From: Planctomycetota bacterium
Lineage (GTDB): Bacteria > Planctomycetota > MHYJ01 > WSZJ01 > JACPWG01
Assembly: GCA_016197205.1 (NCBI GenBank)
Contig: JACPWG010000093.1
Location: 1-64,000 of the forward strand
Length of the DNA stretch: 64,000 nt
Reading direction: 5' to 3'
Shown: positions 25,283 through 35,400 of the stretch, one piece after another
Layout: each line of letters begins with the position of its first letter
Numbering within the stretch: position 1 is the stretch's first letter
The notes under the pieces: generated by a model
Told to the model about the DNA's origin: nothing
Seen by the model: only the letters and a program-made list of their open reading frames with translations
Database searches by the model: none
Position numbers and translations under genes: made by a program

Positions 25283-27037
25283 ATGAAGAGCGGGTGGCGA
25301 GGGAAACTCGCCCTATGGATCGGCCTCGTGTTGCTGTTTGCACTGGGCGCCGCGAACCTGTACCGCGCGTTGGTGGACCTGCTCACGAATCGGGCGGCCG
25401 CGCGCTGGCCTCAAGTATCGGCAACTCTCGTGCGCTCCTCCGTCGATCGCCGGTTTGAACGGCTGGATGTGGAGTATGCGTTCACCTACCAGGACAAACC
25501 CTGGTCGTCCCAGCGCTACGGATTTGACACTCTCGAGGGGGGAGAGGCGCTGTTATGGGCTGCGGAGCACCCCGTGGGCTCCAGCGTAGTGGCGCACGTG
25601 AATGTGGCGGCCCTGGCGGATGGCCGTGACGGTTCGGACCAGAGCGAAAACCTGAACTCCGCCTCCTACCGCGCGGTCCTCGACGCCACCCCCCACTATC
25701 TCGAGCCGATAGCCAGGTTCCTTCTCGGTGGCGTGCTCTCCTTCCTCCCCGGCGGCGTGCTCTCCGTCATCGGCTGCGGACTCCTCCTCGTCCGATTTCC
25801 TCAGCTCCAGCCGTTTGCCTCGGCGCTGTTGCGCTGGGGCTCCAGCGGGGCCTCGCGCCTCCGGGGAGGCGCGAAGGCCCTCCGGCCACGACTGTGGATC
25901 GCCGGTGCGGCCGGGGGCGCCGCCCTGACAGGCATCGGCGCGCTTCTGGTCGTCCGCGCGCTGGATCAGCACCTATTGGAGCGCGGGGCGACGCAGTGGC
26001 CGACGGTCCCGGGGCGAGTCCAGGATTCGCTGGCGCCCTCCGGATCCGGCCCGACGGTCGTCTATTCGTTTGACGGGAAGGACCGGCGACAGTTCGCGAA
26101 TTCCTATGGTTTTTCCTCGCTGGACGAGCGCGAGGCGGCCGCCTGGCTGTTCCTGCATCCGACGGAATCGGCGGTGACGGTGTACCTCAATCCCCATCCG
26201 GCCCGGTGGGGCGAGCCCCGGTCCGTGCTCGACCCCTACGCGTCCCCGCCCTGGGTCGCCCTCGTCCTGGCAGCGGTCGCTCTGCTTCTCGGCGCCTGGC
26301 TGATCGAGCGCGTCAGGCCCCTCCCCAGGAATGATGACGCGGCGCCTCAGGGCCCACTCCGAGAGCGCGCGCTCCCGGCCCTACTTCGGCGACCGGGCGC
26401 CGCCGGATGCGGGGTCGTCTGGATCGTAGCCGGCGTGGTCTACTCCTGGATCGGGAGCTGGGCCGGCCCCGCGGCGGTCCTGGCTGGGATGGTCCTGCTC
26501 GTCGGGGTGCTCCGGCCGCGGCGAGTCAAACGCGAGGCGAGCTTCGGCTTGCGAACCTGGCGAGAGCGGCTCCGCGCCGGCGCTTCTGCACGACCCGTCC
26601 GCGCCTTTCTCGGAACGGCTCTCTTCCTCCTCGGTGCCTATCTGGGGGTCGCCGGCTGGCACCTGCACGCGGTCATGCGCGCCGCCTCGTCCTGGCCGAC
26701 GGTGCAGGGGACGCTGGTCAAGGCCGAGTTCACCCGACGTCCTCGGTACCTGGGAGTCCTGTACACGTTCGAGGTCGACGGCACACCGCAGGCCGGGACG
26801 GAGTATGGTTTCTCCACCGTGCCGCGCGACGCTGCACGCGACTGGTTGAGGACGCATCGCTGCGGGTCGGCGCTGACCGTGTACGTCAATCCGGATCCGG
26901 CAACCAGTCGCGAGTGGAAAGCGGTCCTGGATCCGAAGCACCAAGACGAGGAATGCTGGCTTCGATGGATCGGCTCGGCCTGCACGCTGGTGATCGGCGC
27001 CCTGCTCTTCGCCGCCGTCCTGCGGGCCGGTTCGTGA
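25283..27037 (+). CDS. Membrane protein with three tandem DUF3592 units
   Basis: A 584-residue protein. Three copies of a soluble beta-rich unit are separated by paired membrane helices. Each copy has a W-P-x-V strand start (ARWPQVSATLVRSS, TQWPTVPGRVQDS, SSWPTVQGTLVKAE), a middle Y-x-F block, YGF[DS]T/S, and an end of the type V-x-V-[YH]-[LV]-N-P/V. This is the DUF3592 pattern, normally present once per protein. Hydrophobic segments include LALWIGLVLLFALGAANLY, LLGGVLSFLPGGVLSVIGCG and VALVLAAVALLLGAWL. I chose ATG 25283; the 37 preceding residues are not conserved in style. The function of DUF3592 is unknown. Confidence 0.72.
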   Translation: MKSGWRGKLALWIGLVLLFALGAANLYRALVDLLTNRAAARWPQVSATLVRSSVDRRFERLDVEYAFTYQDKPWSSQRYGFDTLEGGEALLWAAEHPVGSSVVAHVNVAALADGRDGSDQSENLNSASYRAVLDATPHYLEPIARFLLGGVLSFLPGGVLSVIGCGLLLVRFPQLQPFASALLRWGSSGASRLRGGAKALRPRLWIAGAAGGAALTGIGALLVVRALDQHLLERGATQWPTVPGRVQDSLAPSGSGPTVVYSFDGKDRRQFANSYGFSSLDEREAAAWLFLHPTESAVTVYLNPHPARWGEPRSVLDPYASPPWVALVLAAVALLLGAWLIERVRPLPRNDDAAPQGPLRERALPALLRRPGAAGCGVVWIVAGVVYSWIGSWAGPAAVLAGMVLLVGVLRPRRVKREASFGLRTWRERLRAGASARPVRAFLGTALFLLGAYLGVAGWHLHAVMRAASSWPTVQGTLVKAEFTRRPRYLGVLYTFEVDGTPQAGTEYGFSTVPRDAARDWLRTHRCGSALTVYVNPDPATSREWKAVLDPKHQDEECWLRWIGSACTLVIGALLFAAVLRAGS

Positions 27038-27105
27038 AACGCGAGGGAGCCCATAGCGGGGTGGCCCCTCCAGGCGACCCATCCCTCTTCAGGAGCGCTC
27101 CGGAA

Positions 27106-27681
27106 ATGACTCCCTCCGAACTGGAAGAACTTCGGCGCTTTCTCCAGGTTTTTATGACCGTGGGGGTTGGCTTCTTGGGGATTTCCGTGTTTGGGACCTA
27201 TCTGACGTGGAAGAAAAACCAGGCAAGAAAGCAGTATGTGCGAACGTCGCTGGCGATCTCAAGCCTTACGGTCACGCACCGGGTCAGCCAACACTTCAGC
27301 GGCGGGGGGATCTTGACGTTGTCGCTCTGGGGGAGCGGAACCGTACGCGGCGCCGTCGAGTCGGTATTCCTCGAAGAGCGAGAAGCTGCAACTCTCGAAC
27401 GCGACGAGGTCGCGTGCGAAATGAAGCGAACATGGCCGATCGGAACGGCCGTGGAGGTCTGGTATCATCCGGACATGCCGCAGTCGCCGACGAATCTGAT
27501 CGATCGGCTATCCCCACAGGTCGCCAACATTAGGGTCCTGCGCGCGACGCAGAGCACCCCCCTGCTCCCCTATGCGCTTTGGAAGATAGGTTGTTTCCTG
27601 CTATTGCCCCTCGCGCTGCTGGCCCTTGCGTGGGTCGGCGCAGGGGGACCTGCCGCCGTTCTCGACTACTTCACAAAGTAG
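27106..27681 (+). CDS. Hypothetical two-helix membrane protein
   Basis: A 191-residue protein with one membrane helix near the N-terminus (VFMTVGVGFLGISVFGTYL) and one near the C-terminus (IGCFLLLPLALLALAWVG). The soluble middle contains VEVWYHPDMPQSPTNLI, which loosely resembles the DUF3592 strand that ends in a V-Y-x-x-P block. AGGAG lies 10 nt before ATG 27106. It follows the triple-DUF3592 gene by 68 nt on the same strand and may belong to the same unit. I do not recognise a named family. Confidence 0.6.
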   Translation: MTPSELEELRRFLQVFMTVGVGFLGISVFGTYLTWKKNQARKQYVRTSLAISSLTVTHRVSQHFSGGGILTLSLWGSGTVRGAVESVFLEEREAATLERDEVACEMKRTWPIGTAVEVWYHPDMPQSPTNLIDRLSPQVANIRVLRATQSTPLLPYALWKIGCFLLLPLALLALAWVGAGGPAAVLDYFTK

Positions 27682-27833
27682 CGCGGCGGCGTGCTCCGGC
27701 ACGCCTGCATGCCGAACAGCACGCCGGACCGCCGCTTCCGAAGGGGGCCCCGGATGGCCCTCGCCCTACGCGCCGACCCGCCCGGCCTGCGGAGTTGCGC
27801 CCGGGCGGCCGGAGCCTGTACTGGAAGTAGCCG

Positions 27834-29054
27834 TCACCCGGCGAGCACCTTCATCAGGGCGGCGTGGACGAAGGCGACCTGCTCCGCGGTGAGATTGTGT
27901 CCGAAATCGACACGTGCCCGGTCGCTGCGAGCGCAGATGCTCGCGGAAGCGGCGTGCACCCGAGGGAGTTTGGCCTTGACGGCGGCCAATGTTCCAGGGA
28001 CCGGCCGTGGCGCCGGTCCCTGAGGGCTGTCGGTCCCGGGCATCGCCTTCACGAGCTCTTCCAACTCCCCGGCGGGAATTTCCACCACCTTCCTGCCGAA
28101 GAGCCTGCGCCGCTCGACCCGCAGGCTTTCCGCGATAGCCGTCACGCGGCCGCGGGCAAAGCACTCGATTAACACGGAGCGCACGCCCGCGACGGTGAGG
28201 GAAGACAGGATGCCCCCGAGTACAAGCAGCGCATAGGAGACCCTACGGGCCTCTCCCTGGTTGTACCCTGGGCGGTGCTGCAGAGCCTGTCGTTCCGTCT
28301 CCTCCCAACACGCGCCGCCCCACAGCAACATGAACGCACTCAGTACGGTCAGGATCATGTAGGGGAACAGCACCACGACCAAGTAAAGGGAGAAGCCGGG
28401 ACCCCGAGTTTCCAGGGTGAAGCGCCGGCCGTCGAATTGACATTGCTCTTGAAAACCCGGGGGCATGGAGGGGACCTTGAGCTCTTCCCGCGTGCGCCGC
28501 ACGCGTTCGCGCAAGGACTCGTCCAGGTGCTCCGGCTCTCGCCGCACGAGCGAGCCCGAGGTCCAATCCAGGAGCGGAAGCTGAGCGAACCGGGCCAGGC
28601 GCTCCGCCGCGCGTCGCGCGTCCCGCTCGGGGAGGGTGGAGGTCCAGACCAAGCTGTCGTCTGCGCCGGCCAGGCGCACGGGATACACGATTTTCATCGT
28701 CTTTTGCCCGGCGTCCTTGATCTCGCGCCTGAGGTTCACACTTGTGAAGCCGTCCAGGCGGCGTGTCGTACGTCGGATGGGAAGCCGCAGACCCCCCCAC
28801 CAGGAGGTCACCGTGCGGGCGCGACGGTCCAGTGTGGAGCCCCAGCGGAAGCACCCCAAGCCGAACAACAGCAGAGTCACGAAGCCCCCGATGGGCAGGC
28901 TTACCTCCCAGGACCCCGTCGGTCGGGCCCAGAGCGGACCGGCTGTGACGCACCAAGTGGAGAGGAGGAACGGCAGGAGGACGAGACAGCCGCAGATCCC
29001 AAACCCTTCGGCATGGGTCAAGACGTCGCCAGCGGGCAGGGGAGTTTTCTTCAT
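27834..29054 (-). CDS. Hypothetical polytopic membrane protein
   Basis: About 406 residues with four likely membrane helices: GFGICGCLVLLPFLLSTWCV, FVTLLLFGLGCF, YLVVVLFPYMILTVLSAFML and VSYALLVLGGILSSLTVAGV. Two soluble parts contain many Arg and Glu residues. ATG 29054 has GGAG 11 nt upstream; GTG 29066 is an alternative. No family is recognised. It lies on the same strand as the Pfa-like synthase genes and about 220 nt past them, but a MITE and another repeat separate them, so co-transcription is uncertain. Confidence 0.6.
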   Translation of the reverse strand: MKKTPLPAGDVLTHAEGFGICGCLVLLPFLLSTWCVTAGPLWARPTGSWEVSLPIGGFVTLLLFGLGCFRWGSTLDRRARTVTSWWGGLRLPIRRTTRRLDGFTSVNLRREIKDAGQKTMKIVYPVRLAGADDSLVWTSTLPERDARRAAERLARFAQLPLLDWTSGSLVRREPEHLDESLRERVRRTREELKVPSMPPGFQEQCQFDGRRFTLETRGPGFSLYLVVVLFPYMILTVLSAFMLLWGGACWEETERQALQHRPGYNQGEARRVSYALLVLGGILSSLTVAGVRSVLIECFARGRVTAIAESLRVERRRLFGRKVVEIPAGELEELVKAMPGTDSPQGPAPRPVPGTLAAVKAKLPRVHAASASICARSDRARVDFGHNLTAEQVAFVHAALMKVLAG

Positions 29055-29113
29055 TCGTCGCGGCACTCCATGGTGATGCGAATCGATTTCGGCCCGTCAT
29101 GCGGGTCCTCCGG

Positions 29114-29146
29114 CCCTCGTAGGGGAGAGGGCAGGGGTGAGGGGTG
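29114..29146. repeat. GGGAGAGGG/GGGGTGAGGGG intergenic repeat, copy 1
   Basis: CCCTCGTAGGGGAGAGGGCA followed by GGGGTGAGGGGT. The same pattern recurs at 45337-45375 and 52585-52623. The left part is a short palindrome. Confidence 0.6.
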
Positions 29147-29260
29147 CCATGAGTTCGCTCTGCGCGCTCGACTATTTGGTTGCGGCTACCCGCGCTCGGA
29201 ACCCGCCGGAAACCCGACGCTCAGTCAGCCTGCTTCCGCGGCTGGAGCTTCCGGAGCTTG

Positions 29261-29404
29261 GCGCCCGCGCAAGAATTACTTTACATTTTCGTGGATCGAC
29301 CGATGCCTGGGGGCGCGGGCCTCCGGCCCGCGCAGCGCGGCCCAGAGGGCCGCGCCCCCAGGAGCCGCGAGGTCCGAGTCTGCGCAGTTATTTTTGCGCG
29401 GGCG
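29261..29404. mobile_element. MITE-like element, copy 1, inside the 3' end of the pfaC-like gene
   Basis: A 144 bp element bounded by near-perfect inverted ends: GCGCCCGCGCAAGAATTACT on the left and, read inward from the right, CGCCCGCGCAAAAATAACT. It is flanked by the direct repeat CTTG (29257-29260 and 29405-29408). The core is a GC palindrome around CCTGGGGGCGCGGGC. It matches the copy at 55765-55886 apart from a 22 bp deletion there. It has no gene of its own and supplies the C-terminal codons and stop of the synthase. Confidence 0.85.
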
Positions 29405-32400
29405 CTTGCCCTTGATGCGGGCCTTCTCCGTCCCGTAGGTGTTGTATTTCTCCCAGTCGCCGTTTCGCCCGAAGACCTCTTCGTCGCCAGGGGCGCCCTC
29501 CACAGGATGCTCGCCGAAGAGCCGGCGCGCCAGCTCGGCCAGCCAGCGCCCGGGCGCGTCGGCCGGCACCTCCAGGCGGCCGGCGCGGCCACCGGCGACG
29601 AGCCGGCGCGTCTCCTCCGAACCCGGCGCGGGCAGCTCGTCCAGGACCGACCAGAGTGTCGCATGCTCCGGCGTTGCGCCGGTGCGTGCGACCCAGGCGT
29701 TTACCTTGGCCTCGAAGGACGGGTCGGGCGGCGACGGCGATTCCTCCGCGTGCCTCGGCCCCAGGCCATTGATCGCGTCGAGCACGACCTGCTTCCGGTC
29801 CTTGAGGGGCAGCGCCTTCAGCGCCTCGGGATGGATCGGCCGGCCGAGCCAGTAGTCCTGCCGGCCGCCGCCCACGGGAAACTCGAGCCGGGCGGGCAGC
29901 TCCGCGACCGGCAGCCCGCCGACGAAGCGCACGGGCACGATCGGCGCCCCCACGCCGAGCGCCATGTCGATGAAGGCGGAGCTCATCCTCACGACCGGAG
30001 TCCGGCAGGAGAGGGAACGCGTTCCCTCCACGTGGACCATCACGCTCCGACCGCCGGCGCGCATCTCGGCGCCCAGCTCCGCCACGATCCGCATCAGGGC
30101 CTCGCGGTCCTCGCGCTCGAAGTGGGTGATCACGCGAGGGTCCTTCGCACCCGGATAACTGAAGCTGAGCTGAATCAGCCGACCCAGCCACGAGGTCCGA
30201 TGCTCCGCCTTCGCCAAGGTCACGGTCGAGGCCTTCGAGAGGGCCGACACGATCACCGAAAACAAAACCGATTCGATGCCGACCTGGTGGTTCGCCACGT
30301 AGAGGCAGCTCCGGCCGCGCACGGCCGCGAAGGCCGCAGGGTCCGAGATCACCACGTCGCGCACGAAGCGCTCGATCAGCCCGAAGTACAGATCTTCGGC
30401 CGGCCACGCCCCAAGGCCGAACCACGAACGCCAGTGGTCGCGGAGCGGCGAGAGCTCCATGACCGAAGGACCGTCGTCCGCGACGGTCACGACGTCGCCG
30501 TCGCGGGCGACCCGCACCGGGTGCCGCCGCAAGGGACGCACGCTCGCAACCGCGCCCGCCCGATCCGCGGCGACGTCGATGGTCGCGGGGTGGACAAAGG
30601 CCCGCCGCGCGACATGCTCCTTGATCGCGACCTCTTCCGCGACGGCCGCACCGCCGGCCGGCAGGGCGAGGGCGTAGATCCGCGCGACGTTTCCCGGGAG
30701 CCAATCGGTCTGCCGCACGTCCGCCGCTGACAGCCTCGTGATGCCCGCCGACTCGCTCGACAGACCCACGCCCGGCACATAGCGACGGTCTCGGAGGAAC
30801 GCGCGCCTCGCCTCGCGTGGCGCGGTGCCGATCGTCCCCTTCGGGAAAAGCGCTTCGATGAGCCGCAGCTCGGCCCAGACGCGCCCCTCGGCGATCCCCT
30901 GAATGTCGAAGGCCGGAAAACGCGCGTCCCCTTCGAAGCCCCCGAACCGGACCTCGACGCGAACCTCGCCGGTGGTCGGCGCGGCGGCGAAGAGGCGCAG
31001 CCGCGCAATCCGGTGCGGGTAGCCGACCTGGTCCCTTGGAATGTCGGGCGACCAGCGCCACAGCTCGTCGTGGGGAATCGCGTGCGTGGCCCCGTCGAGC
31101 AACGCTTGGTGCAGCGCGCCGATCGGCACGCCGTAGGGCCGGGCGTCCAGGATCGCCGATGCGCCGCGGGGCCCCATGCGGAGGGACCGCACCAGCTTGA
31201 ACGACTGCCCGTGGAAGAGCGCACCCGAGGCGTACGGATCCGCAACGGCCTCGGACTCCGCCTCCGAAAGCGCCGGCCACGCCGCGCGCGCCGCGTCCCA
31301 GCTCGCAGCGCATCGGACCCGCCCGGTCGCGACCGGCTCGAAGCGCGAAAGCGTCGGTTCCCGCCCTTCACGCCAGGCGCTGAGCACGACCTCCACGCCT
31401 CGCTCGCCCGCCGCGTCATCCGCACCGCCTGTCACCTCCGTCCGCAGCCGCACCGGACCGCCCGGGAACACCAGCCACCGACGCGCTTGCACGTCCAGAA
31501 GCTCCACGGCACGCTCTCCGGTATGCACCTGAGCCGCGGCCGCCAGCCGGTCCACCATCGACATCATCGGCAGGGCCGGGAGCGTCCAGGTCGGACAATG
31601 ATCAAGGAGCCACGCGTCCACCGCGGGATCGAGCGTCTCTTCGAGGACGTCCGTCCGCGGTGCGGCCTCGCCCGCCGCCGCCTCCCCCGCCACGATGCGG
31701 ATCGTCATCCCCTTCGCCGAATAGATCCGCTTCCCGTCCACCCACAGCCAGCCGTCCGCGACTGCGAACCGGCCCCGCTCGTCTTCGCCGACCTCGGTCA
31801 GCTCCAGCTCCGTGGTGATCACTTTGTTTTTCGGAACGACCTGCCCGCGGTACTTCCAGATGATCGGCCGGCCGACGGCCACGGACTCGAATCGCGCGTT
31901 TTCCACTCCCTCCCCCATGCCCCGCTCCAGCATCACGAATTCCAGGAGCTGCAAGAGCGCCTCGATGCCGAGCGAGCCCGGCTGCACCGGGTCCTGGTAG
32001 AAGTGGGCCTTGAAGAACCACTCCCCCGGGTCCACGTCCTTCTCCGCGCGCCACCAGCCGAGCCCCGCCCGGCCGCCCGCCGGCTCGTGCGCGGTGATCC
32101 GGTCGAGCATGAGCAGCATCGGATTCGCCAGGCGCGGCGACCCGCCGCAAAAGCGCGGCGGCCGCGACGACAGGTCGATTCGCACGCTCGACGGACGCGC
32201 GAGCCGCGCCCGCTCGTCCGGGGTCGCGGGCAGCCCCACCTGATTCTCGAACGCCTCCTTGGGGAAGAACCCGAACACGGTGTTCATCTCGTAGACGCGC
32301 TCCTCGCCCACGAAGCACTCCACGGCGAACGACTCGATGATCATCCCCGCCGACTGCGAGATCGAAAGGAGCTTCACCTTCGTCCGCAGCGTTCCTGTGT

Positions 32401-35400
32401 CCGGGCCCAGCTCGCGCAGGACCGTGCCCGTCCCGTCGAGGTTGCGGAACATCAGGTCCACCTCGGTGGTCCGCGCGCTCCCGACGTAGCTCGCCAGCCA
32501 GCCGCACGGCTGCAGCGCGGCCTCCATCAGGACGCAAAACGGCATGTGGGGCGAATCGTTCTCGTCGAAGAACCAGACTTCGCGCGGCACGTCGAACTCG
32601 AGCTCGAGCCGGCACCCGGTCTTCATCGCGCCGATCGGCGGGTCCGCGTGGAGCACCCGCGTCATGAAGTGATACGGCGGACCCGGCAGCCGGGCGACCT
32701 TGCGCGTCCCGTCAAACGGGGCGTACATCGGCCCGAACGCCTCCGAGGGCTTCCCCCACGCGCACGAAAGCAGCGACGCGTAGTCGAACGCGAAGCCGTC
32801 CGCCGCAGCGACCGGCTTCGTCTCCACGTAGCCGCGCAGCCCGCCGAACGGCGCCAGCGCGAGGTTGCCGTCCCCGCCGTGGACGCGCGGGGCCGGCGCG
32901 ACCGGGGCCTCCTTCCAGACGGCAAGCGGCCAATCGGGGATCAGACGCAGGCCGACGCGACGCGCATGAAACGCCTTGAGGCCGTCGACAGTGCACAGCA
33001 GATCCGCGTACAACGTCGGCTCCGGGCCCGAGAGGACCTCTTCGACGAAGACCTCGTACGTGAGCAGCTTCGAGGACGGGATGACCTGGCCGCGGCACCG
33101 CATGGCGTACGGAATGCCGGGGACCGGCTCGAAGCGCCAGCCGTCGCGCTCCAGCGTGTACCCGGAGCCGGCGAGGTAGAACGCCATCGCTTGCAGACAG
33201 CCCTCGAACATGAGCGTGCCGGGCATGCACGGGTCGTTCTTGAAGTGACCGGCGAAGAACCAATCGTCCGGCGCGACCGGGGTCTCGGCCCGCAGGTAGC
33301 CGCGCCCCCACGGGCCGCCGTCCGTCGAGAACTCCGTGACGCGGTGCAGGAAGAGCATGCGCCCTGCCTGGATCCGCGGCGTCCGCACGTGCGGCTGCGC
33401 GTATTCGAAGCCCGGTCCGAAGCAGTCGAAGGCGCGGCCGTCGGCGAAGGCGCGAACTTCTTCCGGAGTGAAGGAGCGCTTGCCGCAACGGACGGCCGGC
33501 GGGTCGAGGCGGGGATCGCGGGCGTGTTCGGCGGTGGCCGCGTCCCAAAGCACGCCGCCGGATTCGGCCAGCTCCAGCTCCGTGAAGAAGCCCGCCTGGC
33601 CGTGCCGCACGGTGAGCCGCGGCGCGCCGTTGACGCGGCAGTCGTAGTGGAAAAAAAAGAGCCGGACGTCCCCCTGCTGCGCGTGACCATCGACGTGGAT
33701 GTCGTACGCGAGCGTGTCCCCGGGCCGCGGCAGGCCGCCGTGGTAGGTCAGCTCGCAGCCGAGGAGCCGGTAAACGCGCTCGCCGTGGTTGAGCAGGTCC
33801 ACGCCGAGCCAGGAAATGAGCAGCAGATCGGCCTGCCCCGCTTCGATCATGACGCCCGCGGGCATCCGGCCTACGTGCAGGTACCAACCGTCGGACCGGA
33901 CATCCGTCTCGGTCCACACCGTGCCGAGCTTCATGGACCCGGCGACGCCGTCGATCCCCATCACGCGGTCGGCAAGCAGCAGAGGCGGCTCCGGCATACG
34001 GCACTGCCGGAGGTAGCCGTCCTGGGGCTCGAAGAGCGGGCCGAAGAGGGTCGAGATGCGGCCGGAGGCGAGGTGCTCGAGGTCGGCGCGCGAGAAGCGA
34101 GGGCCGGGGGGATTGCTGATTGCCGATTGCTGATTGCTGATTGACGGCGGGGCGGACGGGGCGAGCGGCGCGGCTGGAGTGGAGGCGGCGAGCCCTCGAG
34201 GGATGAGTGATGGAGGTGCAGCGGGGGCGACCGGGAGGGGCGTCGCCATGCGATGGCTCGGGGACGGGGGCGCGGCGGCGGGCGCCGGCGAACGATAGGC
34301 TGCGGTGAGGTCTCCGAGGAGGCGGCTGCGGAGGTCGAGGAATCGTTGGTGGACCGCGGCCTGGGTCGTGACGAATTCGCGATGGACTGCCGCGATGTGG
34401 GCGTGCGCGGCGCCGGCGCGGGCCACGACCTCGGCGGGCGCGATCCGGGAGACGACGACGGGCGCGGGCGCCGGCAGGGCGGGGAGACGAATGGGCTTTC
34501 GATGCGCCGGGAGACGAAGCATAGGGCCGCTCGGCCGCGGCTCGGGTCGGGCGGCGCGCAATCGTTCGAGGAAGGCGTCGTGTCGTACGGGGACCCCCGC
34601 CGCGACGAGCCAGGCGACGGCCTGGACCGCTTGCCGGACGGGCGATTTTCCGAAGCGATCCAGGGGGAGCGCGAGGTGCTCGCGATCGCCAAGCGTGCGG
34701 TCGATCCACCCGCTGCAGGACGCGCGCGGGCCGTGCTCCACGAAGACGCGCACCCCGTCCGCGTACGCTTGCTCGATCACGCGCGGGAAGTCGAGCGTGT
34801 GTACGGCCTGACCGGTGATGGCCTCCGCGGCCGCGGCTGAGGTCGGCCGATACGAGGCGCCGGTGGCGTTCGTGTAAAACCGAACGCCGGGCACGTCGGT
34901 CGTCGGCCGCCGGTGTAGGGCGATCCATTCCTGCCGGACTTCTTCGACCTCCGGGCAGTGCGCGACGAGCGGATACCCGAGCGGCACCGCCCGCTCCCGG
35001 CCGAGCCGGTCGAGCACGCGCCCGATTTCGCGCGACTCCCCCGCGATCACGCAATCGTCCGCTGCGTTCACGATCGTCAGCCGGACCCGCGGCTCGCTCG
35101 CGAGCGCGTCCCGCACTGCCGCGACCGGCGCAGACACGCTCCAGGTCTCCCACGCCCCCGCGGGACTCTCGACGCCGGCCTTTCGGCGGGACCGCGCCAC
35201 GGCCGCGAACTCGCCGGCCAGCTCTCGGGTGAATACCGGACTCGAGTTGCAGTCCCGGATCATCGCTTCGAGGTCGGTCCAGACGCCGAACGCGAAGAGG
35301 GAATTGCTTTCCCCGGACGAATAGCCGATCGCGGCGTTCGCGGCAAGACCAAGCACGCCCCGCGTCAACTCCGCGTGGAGCTGGCAGAAGTACGAACACC

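Noticed and set aside
29261..29404. Treating the 144 bp element as a degenerate natural C-terminus of the synthase that was copied to 55765
   Set aside because: Both copies have inverted ends and separate 4 bp direct repeats, and an empty site exists at 58621, so it is an element that inserted and not a gene fragment.
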